A stretch of 6,790 bases of DNA from Candidatus Galligastranaerophilus gallistercoris (GTDB lineage: Bacteria > Cyanobacteriota > Vampirovibrionia > Gastranaerophilales > Gastranaerophilaceae). This document shows positions 1 to 4,764 of this stretch, in pieces; within the stretch, counting starts at the first letter, position 1, and every line of letters begins with the position of its first letter. Position numbers and translations under genes: made by a program. Where the stretch lies: assembly GCA_018710795.1 (NCBI GenBank), contig DVJH01000104.1:1-6790 (forward strand), in the 5' to 3' direction. The notes beneath the pieces are model-generated. The model made no database searches, was not told the DNA's origin, and saw only the letters and a list, made by a program, of their open reading frames with translations.

Positions 1-500
1 AAAAAATCGCAGGTAAAAAGCATATTGTCTTCTTTAATATATGTAAACATCGTATCGGGCCAATGAACACCGGGCGCCATAATAAATTTAAGCGTTTTAT
101 CCCCGAGGGAAATTTCCTCATTATTTTGTACAACACGGATTTTATCTTCGGGAACAAGAAGCATTTCCATAATATTTTGTTTACATTTATCGTTTGTTAA
201 AACGACAGCATCGGGGAATTTTTCAAGCAATGAAGGAATTGAGCCCGAGTGATCCTGTTCGCCGTGGTTTGCAATGATATAATCAATTGCCCCTATATTG
301 TTTTCATCAAAGTTTTTTAAGTATACATCGCAAAACGGCGGATACATGGTATCAATTACTGCTGTTTTATCGCTTCCTTTTACGATATAAGAATTATAAG
401 TAGTACCGTGTTCAAGCGGTATTAATTCGTCAAAAACAACTCTGTCGGAGTCATTAAGACCTGCATAGAAGATATTATTTTTTATTTCTTTAAACAACAT
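1..500 (-). CDS. fprA: Flavodiiron protein (FprA-type), N-terminal part, cut by left edge
   Basis: Flavodiiron proteins reduce O2 to water and/or NO to N2O in the cytoplasm of anaerobes, receiving electrons through rubredoxin or similar carriers. The visible 166 residues are the metallo-beta-lactamase-like diiron domain. Seen: the NHGEQDHSGS segment supplies H79, E81, D83 and H84, PGVHWPD gives H146, and FTCDFF gives D165. These positions coincide with the classical diiron ligand numbering of the family, and the D165 bridging ligand is the last thing before the edge. The last family ligand (near 226) and the C-terminal flavodoxin domain would lie outside the window. The ATG at 500 is preceded by a strong AAAGGAGAT site, which fixes the start. 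The gene lies 84 bp downstream of tRNA-Leu, behind that unit's terminator. O2 versus NO preference cannot be told from this part. Other metallo-beta-lactamase hydrolases are unlikely, because the family's HxExDH motif replaces the hydrolase HxHxDH. Confidence 0.93.
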   Translation of the reverse strand, partial: MLFKEIKNNIFYAGLNDSDRVVFDELIPLEHGTTYNSYIVKGSDKTAVIDTMYPPFCDVYLKNFDENNIGAIDYIIANHGEQDHSGSIPSLLEKFPDAVVLTNDKCKQNIMEMLLVPEDKIRVVQNNEEISLGDKTLKFIMAPGVHWPDTMFTYIKEDNMLFTCDF

Positions 501-505
501 TTGTT

Positions 506-514
506 ATCTCCTTT
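506..514 (-). promoter_or_regulatory. Strong Shine-Dalgarno site of the flavodiiron gene
   Basis: Read on the minus strand the bases are AAAGGAGAT, ending five bases before the ATG at 500. This is close to the ideal anti-16S complement and contrasts with speB and recJ on the other strand, which show none. No convincing -10/-35 pair could be assigned between this site and the upstream terminator. Confidence 0.85.
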
Positions 515-554
515 ATAAATTTACTTAAAAATTTTATCATAAAGACAAACTAAA

Positions 555-578
555 AATCCCGCTTAATCAAGCGGGATT
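555..578 (-). terminator. Intrinsic terminator after tRNA-Leu
   Basis: A perfect 10-bp inverted repeat (AATCCCGCTT / AAGCGGGATT) with a 4-base loop is followed, on the minus strand, by a T-rich run (TTTTTAGTTT counting the end of the stem). It starts six bases after the tRNA 3' end. It would end the tRNA transcript, or a joint DUF1858-tRNA transcript, before the flavodiiron gene. Confidence 0.88.
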
Positions 579-583
579 AAAAC

Positions 584-670
584 TGCCCTGGGCCGGACTT
601 GAACCGGCACGAGGGTATTAGCCTCATTGGATTTTAAGTCCAACGTGTCTACCTATTCCACCACCAGGGC
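584..670 (-). tRNA. trnL: tRNA-Leu, anticodon UAA
   Basis: The 87-base minus-strand sequence folds as a class II tRNA. It has a 7-bp acceptor stem GCCCTGG/CCAGGGC with discriminator A, and a D-arm with the GG of the D-loop. The anticodon stem TTGGA/TCCAA encloses the loop CTTAAAA, which places TAA at the anticodon. A long variable arm (GAGG/CCTC) and a T-arm GCCGG-TTCAAGT-CCGGC complete it. Long variable arm, discriminator A and UAA anticodon agree on leucine. The 3' CCA is not encoded (the bases after the discriminator are GTT), so it must be added by a CCA-adding enzyme. The 5' end lies 46 bases from the stop codon of the DUF1858 gene on the same strand. No clear promoter of its own was found in that gap, although a weak TTGATA hexamer is present. 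The tRNA may therefore be processed from a longer transcript. Confidence 0.97.
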
Positions 671-716
671 ATATAGACATAAATCAGTTTAATATATCAA
701 GATTAAATGTCCATAC

Positions 717-923
717 TTAATTTTGAGAATCAATCAAATCGTTGATTTCCTGCACCATTTGCTCTGCGCTTACGCCGTGAACCTTGGCGCCTGCTTCAAG
801 ATTTTCAAATCTTGCGGCAGCACAGCCGATGCAGCCGAGCCCGTATTTTGCGAATATTTCAAGACTTTCCGGGTGCTGTTGAACGATATCTATAATACTC
901 ATTTCTTTTGTAACTTTTGCCAT
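717..923 (-). CDS. DUF1858 / hybrid cluster protein-associated redox disulfide protein
   Basis: A 68-residue protein matching the DUF1858 family, also described as the redox disulfide domain associated with hybrid cluster (prismane) proteins. Seen: an N-terminal amphipathic segment (VTKEMSIIDIVQQHPE), then FAKYGLGCIGCAAA with the CxxC pair at about residues 31-34, followed by ENLEAGAKVHGV and a C-terminal helix. Small stand-alone members of this length are normal. The CxxC suggests thiol-disulfide exchange or transient metal/cluster binding, but the biochemical role in this family is not settled. The ATG at 923 follows AAAAAAGG at a suitable distance. The gene is the first of a minus-strand line continuing into tRNA-Leu and then the flavodiiron gene. 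That neighbour is functionally coherent, since both families occur in anaerobes coping with oxygen or nitrosative stress; this link is inference. No hybrid cluster protein gene is present in the window. Confidence 0.9.
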   Translation of the reverse strand: MAKVTKEMSIIDIVQQHPESLEIFAKYGLGCIGCAAARFENLEAGAKVHGVSAEQMVQEINDLIDSQN

Positions 924-954
924 AATTTTGCCTTTTTTAATCTGATTATTAAGT

Positions 955-983
955 ATTATACTATGAAAAAAATAAAATCAAAA
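955..983 (-). promoter_or_regulatory. Probable sigma70-type promoter of the DUF1858 gene
   Basis: On the minus strand a perfect TATAAT lies at 960-955, 31 bases before the ATG at 923. A -35-like TTTTGA (983-978) stands at 17-bp spacing, or TTGATT (981-976) at 15 bp. The predicted start site near 948 gives a leader of about 25 bases containing the AAGG ribosome site. Confidence 0.6.
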
Positions 984-1142
984 AATACGTTTGAAAATTT
1001 TGAACCCGTCGGCATGGCGGGAATTAACAGAGCCATAAGAAAAACCATGATAACTTTTGAGCCCGTAGAGGAAAATATTATTGATCGGATTCAAAATTTT
1101 TATCAACGAGTTTTGCAAAGTCTGAAGGCTTTATGTCTTTAA
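963..1142 (+). CDS. Doubtful 59-codon frame, convergent with the BFN nuclease gene
   Basis: A plus-strand frame from an ATG at 963 encodes 59 residues and ends in the antisense of the last 65 bases of the BFN gene. I do not recognise it. In its favour: the part outside the BFN gene (963-1077) has codon choice like the neighbouring genes (GAA CCC GTC GGC, GAG CCC GTA). It also shows a short internal echo, FEPVGMAGINRAI followed by FEPVEENIIDRI. Against it: there is no Shine-Dalgarno site, the only -10-like boxes (around 954-962) are too close to the ATG to serve it, and the second half is simply opposite another gene. It could be a real micro-protein, a truncated remnant of a longer gene, or chance. 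No membrane segment or metal-binding motif is visible. Confidence 0.25.
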   Translation: MKKIKSKNTFENFEPVGMAGINRAIRKTMITFEPVEENIIDRIQNFYQRVLQSLKALCL

Positions 1143-1587
1143 TAAAGTTTTTAAATTCAGCCGTTTCTTCTTCGTCTTTTTTGGAATCCGTTGAAATTGC
1201 ACCGTCTGCCATAACCGCAGCCGAAACCAAAATCGGAACGTCGGCCCTTATTGCAATTGCAATGGCGTCTGACGGTCTTGAATCGACTTCTGTCTCTTTT
1301 CCGTTTGAATCTTCAAGAAAAATGGATGAAAAATAGGTTTGTTCGTCAACATCGTTTATTTCTATTCTTGTAATTTTAAAGCCTGCCTGACGTGCAAAAT
1401 TAATAAATAAATCATGCGTTAAGGGTCTTGAAGAGGGAATATTTTCAATTTTTCTTATTATGGAACTGGCTTCGGCGGAACCTATCCATATAGGAAGCGC
1501 TTTTCTGTTTTCCGTGTCATTTAAAACTATAATGGGCGAACCCGTTCTTGTGTCAAGCGCTATGCCCATAACTCTCATTTCAATCAT
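1078..1587 (-). CDS. Bifunctional nuclease (BFN/DUF151) family protein
   Basis: A 169-residue protein of the BFN domain family (DUF151). Characterised relatives have been reported to have RNase and DNase activity; the cellular role in bacteria is largely unknown. Seen: an N-terminal strand MIEMRVMGIALDTRTGSPIIVL, the family signature LPIWIGSAEASSI (about residues 31-43), a central PLTHDLFINFARQAGF helix, and the conserved DSRPSDAIAIAIRADVPILVS block (about 102-122). The last 45 residues are charged and Lys/Asp/Glu-rich, with no separate UVR domain visible. Length is normal for single-domain members. The ATG at 1587 has an AAGGAG site eight bases upstream. An extended -10 promoter lies just before it, so the gene is likely its own transcription unit. 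No convincing terminator is seen after its stop. Confidence 0.93.
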   Translation of the reverse strand: MIEMRVMGIALDTRTGSPIIVLNDTENRKALPIWIGSAEASSIIRKIENIPSSRPLTHDLFINFARQAGFKITRIEINDVDEQTYFSSIFLEDSNGKETEVDSRPSDAIAIAIRADVPILVSAAVMADGAISTDSKKDEEETAEFKNFIKDIKPSDFAKLVDKNFESDQ

Positions 1588-1612
1588 GATTTATGCTCCT
1601 TAATTTATAAGG

Positions 1613-1621
1613 ATTATACCA
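1613..1621 (-). promoter_or_regulatory. Extended -10 promoter of the BFN gene
   Basis: Read on the minus strand the sequence is TGGTATAAT, a perfect TATAAT with the TGn extension, 26 bases before the ATG at 1587. The -35 position is only the T-run left by the upstream terminator, so recognition would rest on the extended -10. The resulting leader of about 20 bases carries the AAGGAG ribosome site. Confidence 0.65.
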
Positions 1622-1637
1622 GTAAAACGGTATTAAA

Positions 1638-1665
1638 AAAACCCGCCATTAATATGACGGGTTTT
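1638..1665 (-). terminator. Terminator of the unknown tandem pair, possibly bidirectional
   Basis: An inverted repeat, AAAACCCG...CGGGTTTT, with an inner CAT/ATG stem, one C-A mismatch and a 4-base loop. On the minus strand it is followed by seven Ts, which suits termination 20 bases after the stop of the 378-aa gene. The plus side is also T-rich (1662-1673), so it could work both ways. It insulates the tandem pair from the BFN promoter. Confidence 0.85.
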
Positions 1666-1684
1666 ATTTTATTTATTATATAAA

Positions 1685-2821
1685 TTACCAAATAAAGTCT
1701 ACAAAGGAATTCCAAAGATTGGCCGCGCCTTCCGCAATTCCTGAAACGAATCCGCCGATTGCGTTTCCGATTGATCTTAAAAGACCGGGTTCATCGGGTT
1801 TAACGCCCAGTATATCAATTGCTTCTTCTCTTGTGCAGCCCGTAGATTGCTGCAGTGCCGCAATTTTTTGTTCATCGGCATCAGAATATACCGGTTGTTC
1901 TTCAGTTAATTCCGAAGGTACATCATAGCCGAGCTCTTCAAGGTATGATGCCGCATCTTCTTTTGAAAATCCTGAATCTACAAGGCTGTTAAACATTGCT
2001 TCAATTTCTGTCGAATCTGCCTTCGGTCCGATTGTATCGCCGAGTTTTTCAATGGCTTCGGTACGTGTTATACCGTATTTTTCCATCATTAATTGAATTT
2101 TTGATTCGTCTTCTTCGGAATATATGCCGAGTTTTGCCTGTTCTTCATCGGTTACGGTGTAACCGTCGGCAAGTGTTGCTTCAAGTGCTTCCTGAGTTGA
2201 AGAATATATGCCTGCATCAACAAGTTCTTCTAAGTCGGCAGCGTCCAGTGTAATAGGTTCGCCGTCTTCATCTACAAGAATTTCGCCCGTTGAAGTCGTA
2301 GAAGTAGATACGCCGTTATTGGGATCAACCGCAATGTATCCCGAACCCCAGGGGTATTCAACATAGCCCGATGAATTTGAGGTCGAAGATGTTGAATTTG
2401 AGGTTGTAGAATTTGAAGTTGAATTTGTCGTATTTGATGTTGATGAATTTGTTGTCGTTGAATTTGAATAGTTGTTAGAATATGTTCCGCTGATTGAATT
2501 TGTGCTGTTTGATGTTGCGGTATTTGAGCCGTCATCTCTTACGTGTGTTACGCCGGAGCCGCCTTCCGAAAAATCAAATATGGTGCCTAAACTCTGATCA
2601 TACCATTGTTTTGTATACAGGCTGTCATCGTGGAGTTTTTGCAGTTTAACGTATCCCGTGTCAGAATCTTGAACCGCATAAAACCCTGCCTGGTTATAAA
2701 TTGAAGTCGGTGCGCAGCCGACACCTACGTAACTTGCGTTACCCGCAAGAGTGCCGGATAATGTGCCCTGAAATTTTGCTAAATCCGTTGCGTTGCTCGG
2801 ATCAAAAAATGTGTAAGACAT
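1685..2821 (-). CDS. Unknown 378-aa multidomain protein: paralogous N-domain, S/T/N linker, UBA-like units, glycine-zipper tail
   Basis: I do not recognise this protein. Visible architecture: residues 1-85 form a compact domain nearly the same as the upstream 112-aa protein, with key stretches FFDPS, ATDLAKFQGTL, APTSIYNQAG and KLHDDSLYTKQWYDQ. Residues 98-151 are almost only Ser, Thr and Asn. Residues 153-190 contain a YPWGSGYIAVDP strand-like segment and a short second Thr/Ser stretch. From 193 to 339 come helical units with the pattern L..G.TR.EAI..LG (cores near 197-217, 236-261, 270-299, 314-339), resembling UBA/CUE three-helix folds. Residues 346-378 are hydrophobic and Gly/Ala-rich with GxxxG steps (G352-G356, G357-G361-G365), ending FVDFIW. 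There is no signal peptide and only two cysteines. The ATG at 2821 is preceded by a purine-rich GAGGAAAGAGAGAT region. It lies 39 bp behind the short paralogue, probably in one operon, and ends at a good terminator. A surface-associated, structural or membrane-interacting role is possible, but nothing in the sequence proves one. Confidence 0.85.
   Translation of the reverse strand: MSYTFFDPSNATDLAKFQGTLSGTLAGNASYVGVGCAPTSIYNQAGFYAVQDSDTGYVKLQKLHDDSLYTKQWYDQSLGTIFDFSEGGSGVTHVRDDGSNTATSNSTNSISGTYSNNYSNSTTTNSSTSNTTNSTSNSTTSNSTSSTSNSSGYVEYPWGSGYIAVDPNNGVSTSTTSTGEILVDEDGEPITLDAADLEELVDAGIYSSTQEALEATLADGYTVTDEEQAKLGIYSEEDESKIQLMMEKYGITRTEAIEKLGDTIGPKADSTEIEAMFNSLVDSGFSKEDAASYLEELGYDVPSELTEEQPVYSDADEQKIAALQQSTGCTREEAIDILGVKPDEPGLLRSIGNAIGGFVSGIAEGAANLWNSFVDFIW
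2369..2530 (-). repeat. Low-complexity Ser/Thr/Asn-coding tract
   Basis: About 160 bases inside the 378-aa gene built from irregular AAT/AAC, TCA/AGC and ACA/ACG codons, giving residues 98-151 made almost wholly of S, T and N. On the plus strand it reads as repeated TTGAATTTGA-like words. It codes for a flexible, hydrophilic linker and is the kind of tract that may vary in length between strains. Confidence 0.85.
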
Positions 2822-2860
2822 TGTTTATCTCTCTTTCCTCTTTTGGTTAATAATAATTCT

Positions 2861-3199
2861 TTATGCATCAAGTGCAGCAATATCTGCCGCGCTCATTCCG
2901 TATGATAAATCCGAATCGTTAAATACGCTTCCCGAGGTCGATTGCGAAAAATCAAATTCGGTACCGAGACCCTGATCGTACCATTGTTTTGTATACAGGC
3001 TGTCATCGTGGAGTTTTTGAAGTGTTACATAACCCGTATCTGTATCCTGAAGCGCATAATAACCTGCCTGGTTATAAATTGAAGTCGGAGCCATTGCAAC
3101 ACCGACCTGTGTCGCTCTGCCTGCAAGCGTACCCGCAAGAGTGCCTTGAAATTTTGCCAAATCCGTTGCAAGCGACGGGTCAAAAAATACTTCTGTCAT
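2861..3199 (-). CDS. Unknown 112-aa protein, short paralogue of the 378-aa protein
   Basis: I do not recognise this family. Residues 1-85 match the first 85 residues of the downstream protein at 69 positions by hand count. Shared blocks include FFDPS, ATDLAKFQGTL, APTSIYNQAG, LQKLHDDSLYTKQWYDQ and LGT.FDFS. The remaining 27 residues are a short acidic tail ending DLSYGMSAADIAALDA, with no linker, UBA-like units or hydrophobic tail. No cysteine, signal peptide or membrane helix is seen. The start is taken as the ATG at 3199, because GAGAGGATT sits at the right distance before it. An in-frame TTG at 3214 would place that ribosome site inside the coding region. The stop is not followed by sequence resembling the long protein, so this is not merely the long gene with a nonsense mutation. 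It is probably the first gene of a two-gene operon. Confidence 0.85.
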   Translation of the reverse strand: MTEVFFDPSLATDLAKFQGTLAGTLAGRATQVGVAMAPTSIYNQAGYYALQDTDTGYVTLQKLHDDSLYTKQWYDQGLGTEFDFSQSTSGSVFNDSDLSYGMSAADIAALDA

Positions 3200-3233
3200 G
3201 AATAATCCTCTCAAATTTAATCTCGTACTAAAA

Positions 3234-3285
3234 TAAAAAATTTTTTATATAAAAAATTGCCATTTAATAAAAAATTTTTATATAA
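3234..3285. repeat. Direct repeat of an A-tract/T-tract/TATATAA motif
   Basis: TAAAAAATTTTTTATATAA at 3234-3252 recurs with one T fewer at 3268-3285, a step of 34 bp (roughly three helical turns). The second copy is followed by a weak AACCC...GGGTT inverted repeat (3284-3304). The repeats sit between the divergent unknown operon and the agmatinase gene and may bind a protein or bend DNA. Confidence 0.5.
3239..3258. repeat. 20-bp perfect AT-only palindrome in divergent region
   Basis: The bases 3239-3258 equal their own reverse complement, centred on ATAT and flanked by six-base A and T tracts. It lies 40 bp upstream of the start of the short paralogue. It could be a regulator site, an intrinsically bent promoter region or simply AT-rich DNA. 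No clear -10/-35 pair for the minus-strand operon could be fixed within it, because many TATAAA-like words overlap. Confidence 0.55.
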
Positions 3286-3335
3286 CCCGTATATAACAAG
3301 GGTTTCAGGATGTTACAAAACTTAACAATAATTTA

Positions 3336-3344
3336 TGTTAGTAT
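3336..3344 (+). promoter_or_regulatory. Extended -10 element of speB, suggesting a leaderless mRNA
   Basis: The sequence TGTTAGTAT is an extended -10 (TGn plus TAGTAT) ending six bases before the ATG at 3351, so transcription would begin at or next to the start codon. No ribosome-binding site precedes this ATG. A -35 is weak (TTACAA at 3313-3318, spacing too long at 20). An alternative -10, TATACA at 3342-3347, would put the start inside the codon. Confidence 0.45.
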
Positions 3345-3350
3345 ACATTT

Positions 3351-4187
3351 ATGCTAAAAGGACCGTTTCTGGATAAAGATTTTATAGGCTCAAATAAAAA
3401 TTACGACAAGGCCGATATCGTTATGCTCGGCATGCCGTATGATTGCACCTGTACAAACCGTGCGGGCACCCGCTTTGCTCCGCAGCAAATCAGGGTCGAG
3501 AGCATCGGTATTGAAACATATTCGCCTTATTTCGATAAAGATATATCGGATATTGAATTTTTTGACGCGGGCGATTTGGAGTTTCCGTTCGGAAATGCCG
3601 AGAAAATGCTAAAAATCACGGAAGAAAACGTTGATTGCATTTATAAAGATAATAAAAAACTCCTCGGGATCGGCGGCGAGCACCTTGTTACGCTCGGAAG
3701 CATTCGTGCATTGAAAAAATATTATAAAAATATTGCCGTTGTACAATTTGACGCGCACACCGACTTAAGAGACGAATATCTGGGCGAAAAATACACGCAT
3801 TCGGGCGTAATGAAGCAGATTGCAAATTTAATCGGCTTTGAAAATATAGCGCAAATCGGTATACGCTCGGGCGAAAAACAGGAATTTTCCTTAATGCAAA
3901 AATACAATACGCATAAATTTTCGCCTGCGGAGCTTGATATTTTTTCGGATAAAAAAATATTTATCACGATTGATTTAGATGTTTTAGACCCTTCATTAAT
4001 GAGCGGGGTCGGAACACCGGAAGCCGGCGGTATGAGCTATATTGAACTTATCAACTGGTTAAAATACTTAAAGAAATTTGATATTACAGGAATTGATATT
4101 GTTGAGCTTGCGCCCGATATCGACACGACAAAAACATCAACGGCTACGGCGTGCAAACTTATAAGAGAGTGCTTAAGCATTTTATAG
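3351..4187 (+). CDS. speB: Agmatinase-family ureohydrolase
   Basis: A 278-residue member of the arginase/agmatinase family, dinuclear manganese enzymes that release urea. Agmatinase converts agmatine to putrescine in polyamine synthesis. Seen in order: GGEH with H111, FDAHTD with D134, H136 and D138, THSG with H150 (family catalytic histidine), TIDLDVLDP with D208 and D210, GTPEAGG, and DIVELAPDID with E252. All six expected metal ligands are present, so the enzyme should be active. Agmatinase is preferred over arginase because of length and the overall motif pattern, but related guanidino-substrates cannot be excluded. The start at 3351 has no Shine-Dalgarno site; the first ATG is kept because the next in-frame ones fall within the conserved core (MLGMPYD). 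The 3' end overlaps the convergent coaE by 29 bp. The upstream region is shared with the divergent unknown operon. Confidence 0.93.
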   Translation: MLKGPFLDKDFIGSNKNYDKADIVMLGMPYDCTCTNRAGTRFAPQQIRVESIGIETYSPYFDKDISDIEFFDAGDLEFPFGNAEKMLKITEENVDCIYKDNKKLLGIGGEHLVTLGSIRALKKYYKNIAVVQFDAHTDLRDEYLGEKYTHSGVMKQIANLIGFENIAQIGIRSGEKQEFSLMQKYNTHKFSPAELDIFSDKKIFITIDLDVLDPSLMSGVGTPEAGGMSYIELINWLKYLKKFDITGIDIVELAPDIDTTKTSTATACKLIRECLSIL

Positions 4188-4728
4188 TTTTAATCGTATT
4201 TTTGCATAAAGTATCCAAATCGGAATTATTTTCAATGACATAATCCGCTTTTTTTATTTTTTCGGATTCAGGGAATTGAGAATTTATTCTTTTCAGTGCA
4301 TAAGATTTTGAATAGTTGTTTCTTTTTATAAGCCTATCCAGACGTATATTTACATCGGATGAGACAAATATTATTTTGTCAAAATATTTGTTGAAACCGG
4401 ATTCAAAAAGCATAGGCGCAACAACAAATATAATTTTTTCTTTATTGTTTTCACTAAAAAAAGCGAACATCTCGTCTTTTATAAAAGGATAGATAATGTT
4501 TTCAAGGGTTTTTAGTTTTTTATTATCGTCAAAGATAAATTTTGCAATTTCGGATTTATTATCGCTATTAAATTCATTTTTAAGTTTACTTTTAAGTGCA
4601 GTCGAATTGTTGTATAAAAATTCCGTAACCTCATCAAGACAAAGGGTTTTATAATGCAATTCATCCAGAATATTTTTAACGGCAGATTTTCCCGAAGATA
4701 TGTTTCCCGTTATTGCAACTTTTAACAT
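4159..4728 (-). CDS. coaE: Dephospho-CoA kinase
   Basis: CoaE phosphorylates the 3'-hydroxyl of dephospho-CoA with ATP, the last step of coenzyme A synthesis, in the cytoplasm. Seen in the 189-residue product: the P-loop GNISSGKS at about residues 8-15, the CLDEVTE acidic segment that follows, YPFIKDEM, and the family VAPMLFESG strand. The lid region R-LDRLIKRN with ALKRINSQFPESEKIKKADYVIEN is also present. The P-loop reads TGNISSGKS where many relatives have GGIGSGKS, but the essential GK-S is intact. The start is taken as ATG 4728, giving MLKVAITGN, the usual family N-terminus. The in-frame ATG at 4764 would add 12 residues not expected in the family and would almost reach the divergent recJ start at 4768. 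Length is normal (about 190-205 in the family). The 3' end overlaps speB convergently, and no terminator is visible. Confidence 0.94.
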   Translation of the reverse strand: MLKVAITGNISSGKSAVKNILDELHYKTLCLDEVTEFLYNNSTALKSKLKNEFNSDNKSEIAKFIFDDNKKLKTLENIIYPFIKDEMFAFFSENNKEKIIFVVAPMLFESGFNKYFDKIIFVSSDVNIRLDRLIKRNNYSKSYALKRINSQFPESEKIKKADYVIENNSDLDTLCKNTIKTIKCLSTLL

Positions 4729-4731
4729 GAT

Positions 4732-4760
4732 TTCACAATACAACAAACACATTGTATAAT
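4732..4760 (+). promoter_or_regulatory. recJ promoter, leaderless arrangement
   Basis: TTCACA (4732-4737), a 17-bp spacer and a perfect TATAAT (4755-4760) make a strong sigma70-type promoter. The expected start site, seven bases after the -10, is the A of the recJ ATG at 4768. No ribosome-binding site lies between, so the mRNA is expected to be leaderless or nearly so. Confidence 0.7.
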
Positions 4761-4764
4761 TCAA
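4735..4764 (-). promoter_or_regulatory. Candidate coaE promoter interlocked with the recJ promoter
   Basis: On the minus strand TTGAAT (4764-4759), an 18-bp spacer and TATTGT (4740-4735) end six bases before the coaE ATG at 4728. Its -35 overlaps the recJ -10 and its -10 overlaps the recJ -35. An alternative -10, TATACA (4758-4753), would give a short leader with only a weak GTGA ribosome site. Confidence 0.45.

Noticed and set aside
723..962. Plus-strand open frame running through the DUF1858 gene into the 59-codon frame
   Set aside because: The first part is antisense of a recognised protein family; only the segment from 963 onward is worth considering, and that only weakly.
1005..1023. 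CCCG...CGGG inverted repeat as a BFN terminator
   Set aside because: The stem is only four pairs with a nine-base loop and no T-run follows on the minus strand.
2369..2530. Repeated words suggestive of a CRISPR-like array or minisatellite
   Set aside because: The units have no constant length or spacers and stay in frame inside a protein; it is a low-complexity coding tract.
2272..2535. 87-codon frame rich in Gln and Ile on the minus strand
   Set aside because: It is a frame-shifted reading of the low-complexity Ser/Thr/Asn tract of the 378-aa gene; the repetition of the DNA alone explains it.
3200..3214. TTG start giving five extra residues on the short paralogue
   Set aside because: It would place the good GAGAGG ribosome site inside the coding region, and the paralogue aligns from the ATG at 3199.
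4729..4764. Upstream ATG giving twelve extra residues on CoaE
   Set aside because: The family begins at the MLKVAITGN-type strand before the P-loop; the extension is not family-like and would cover the recJ promoter.
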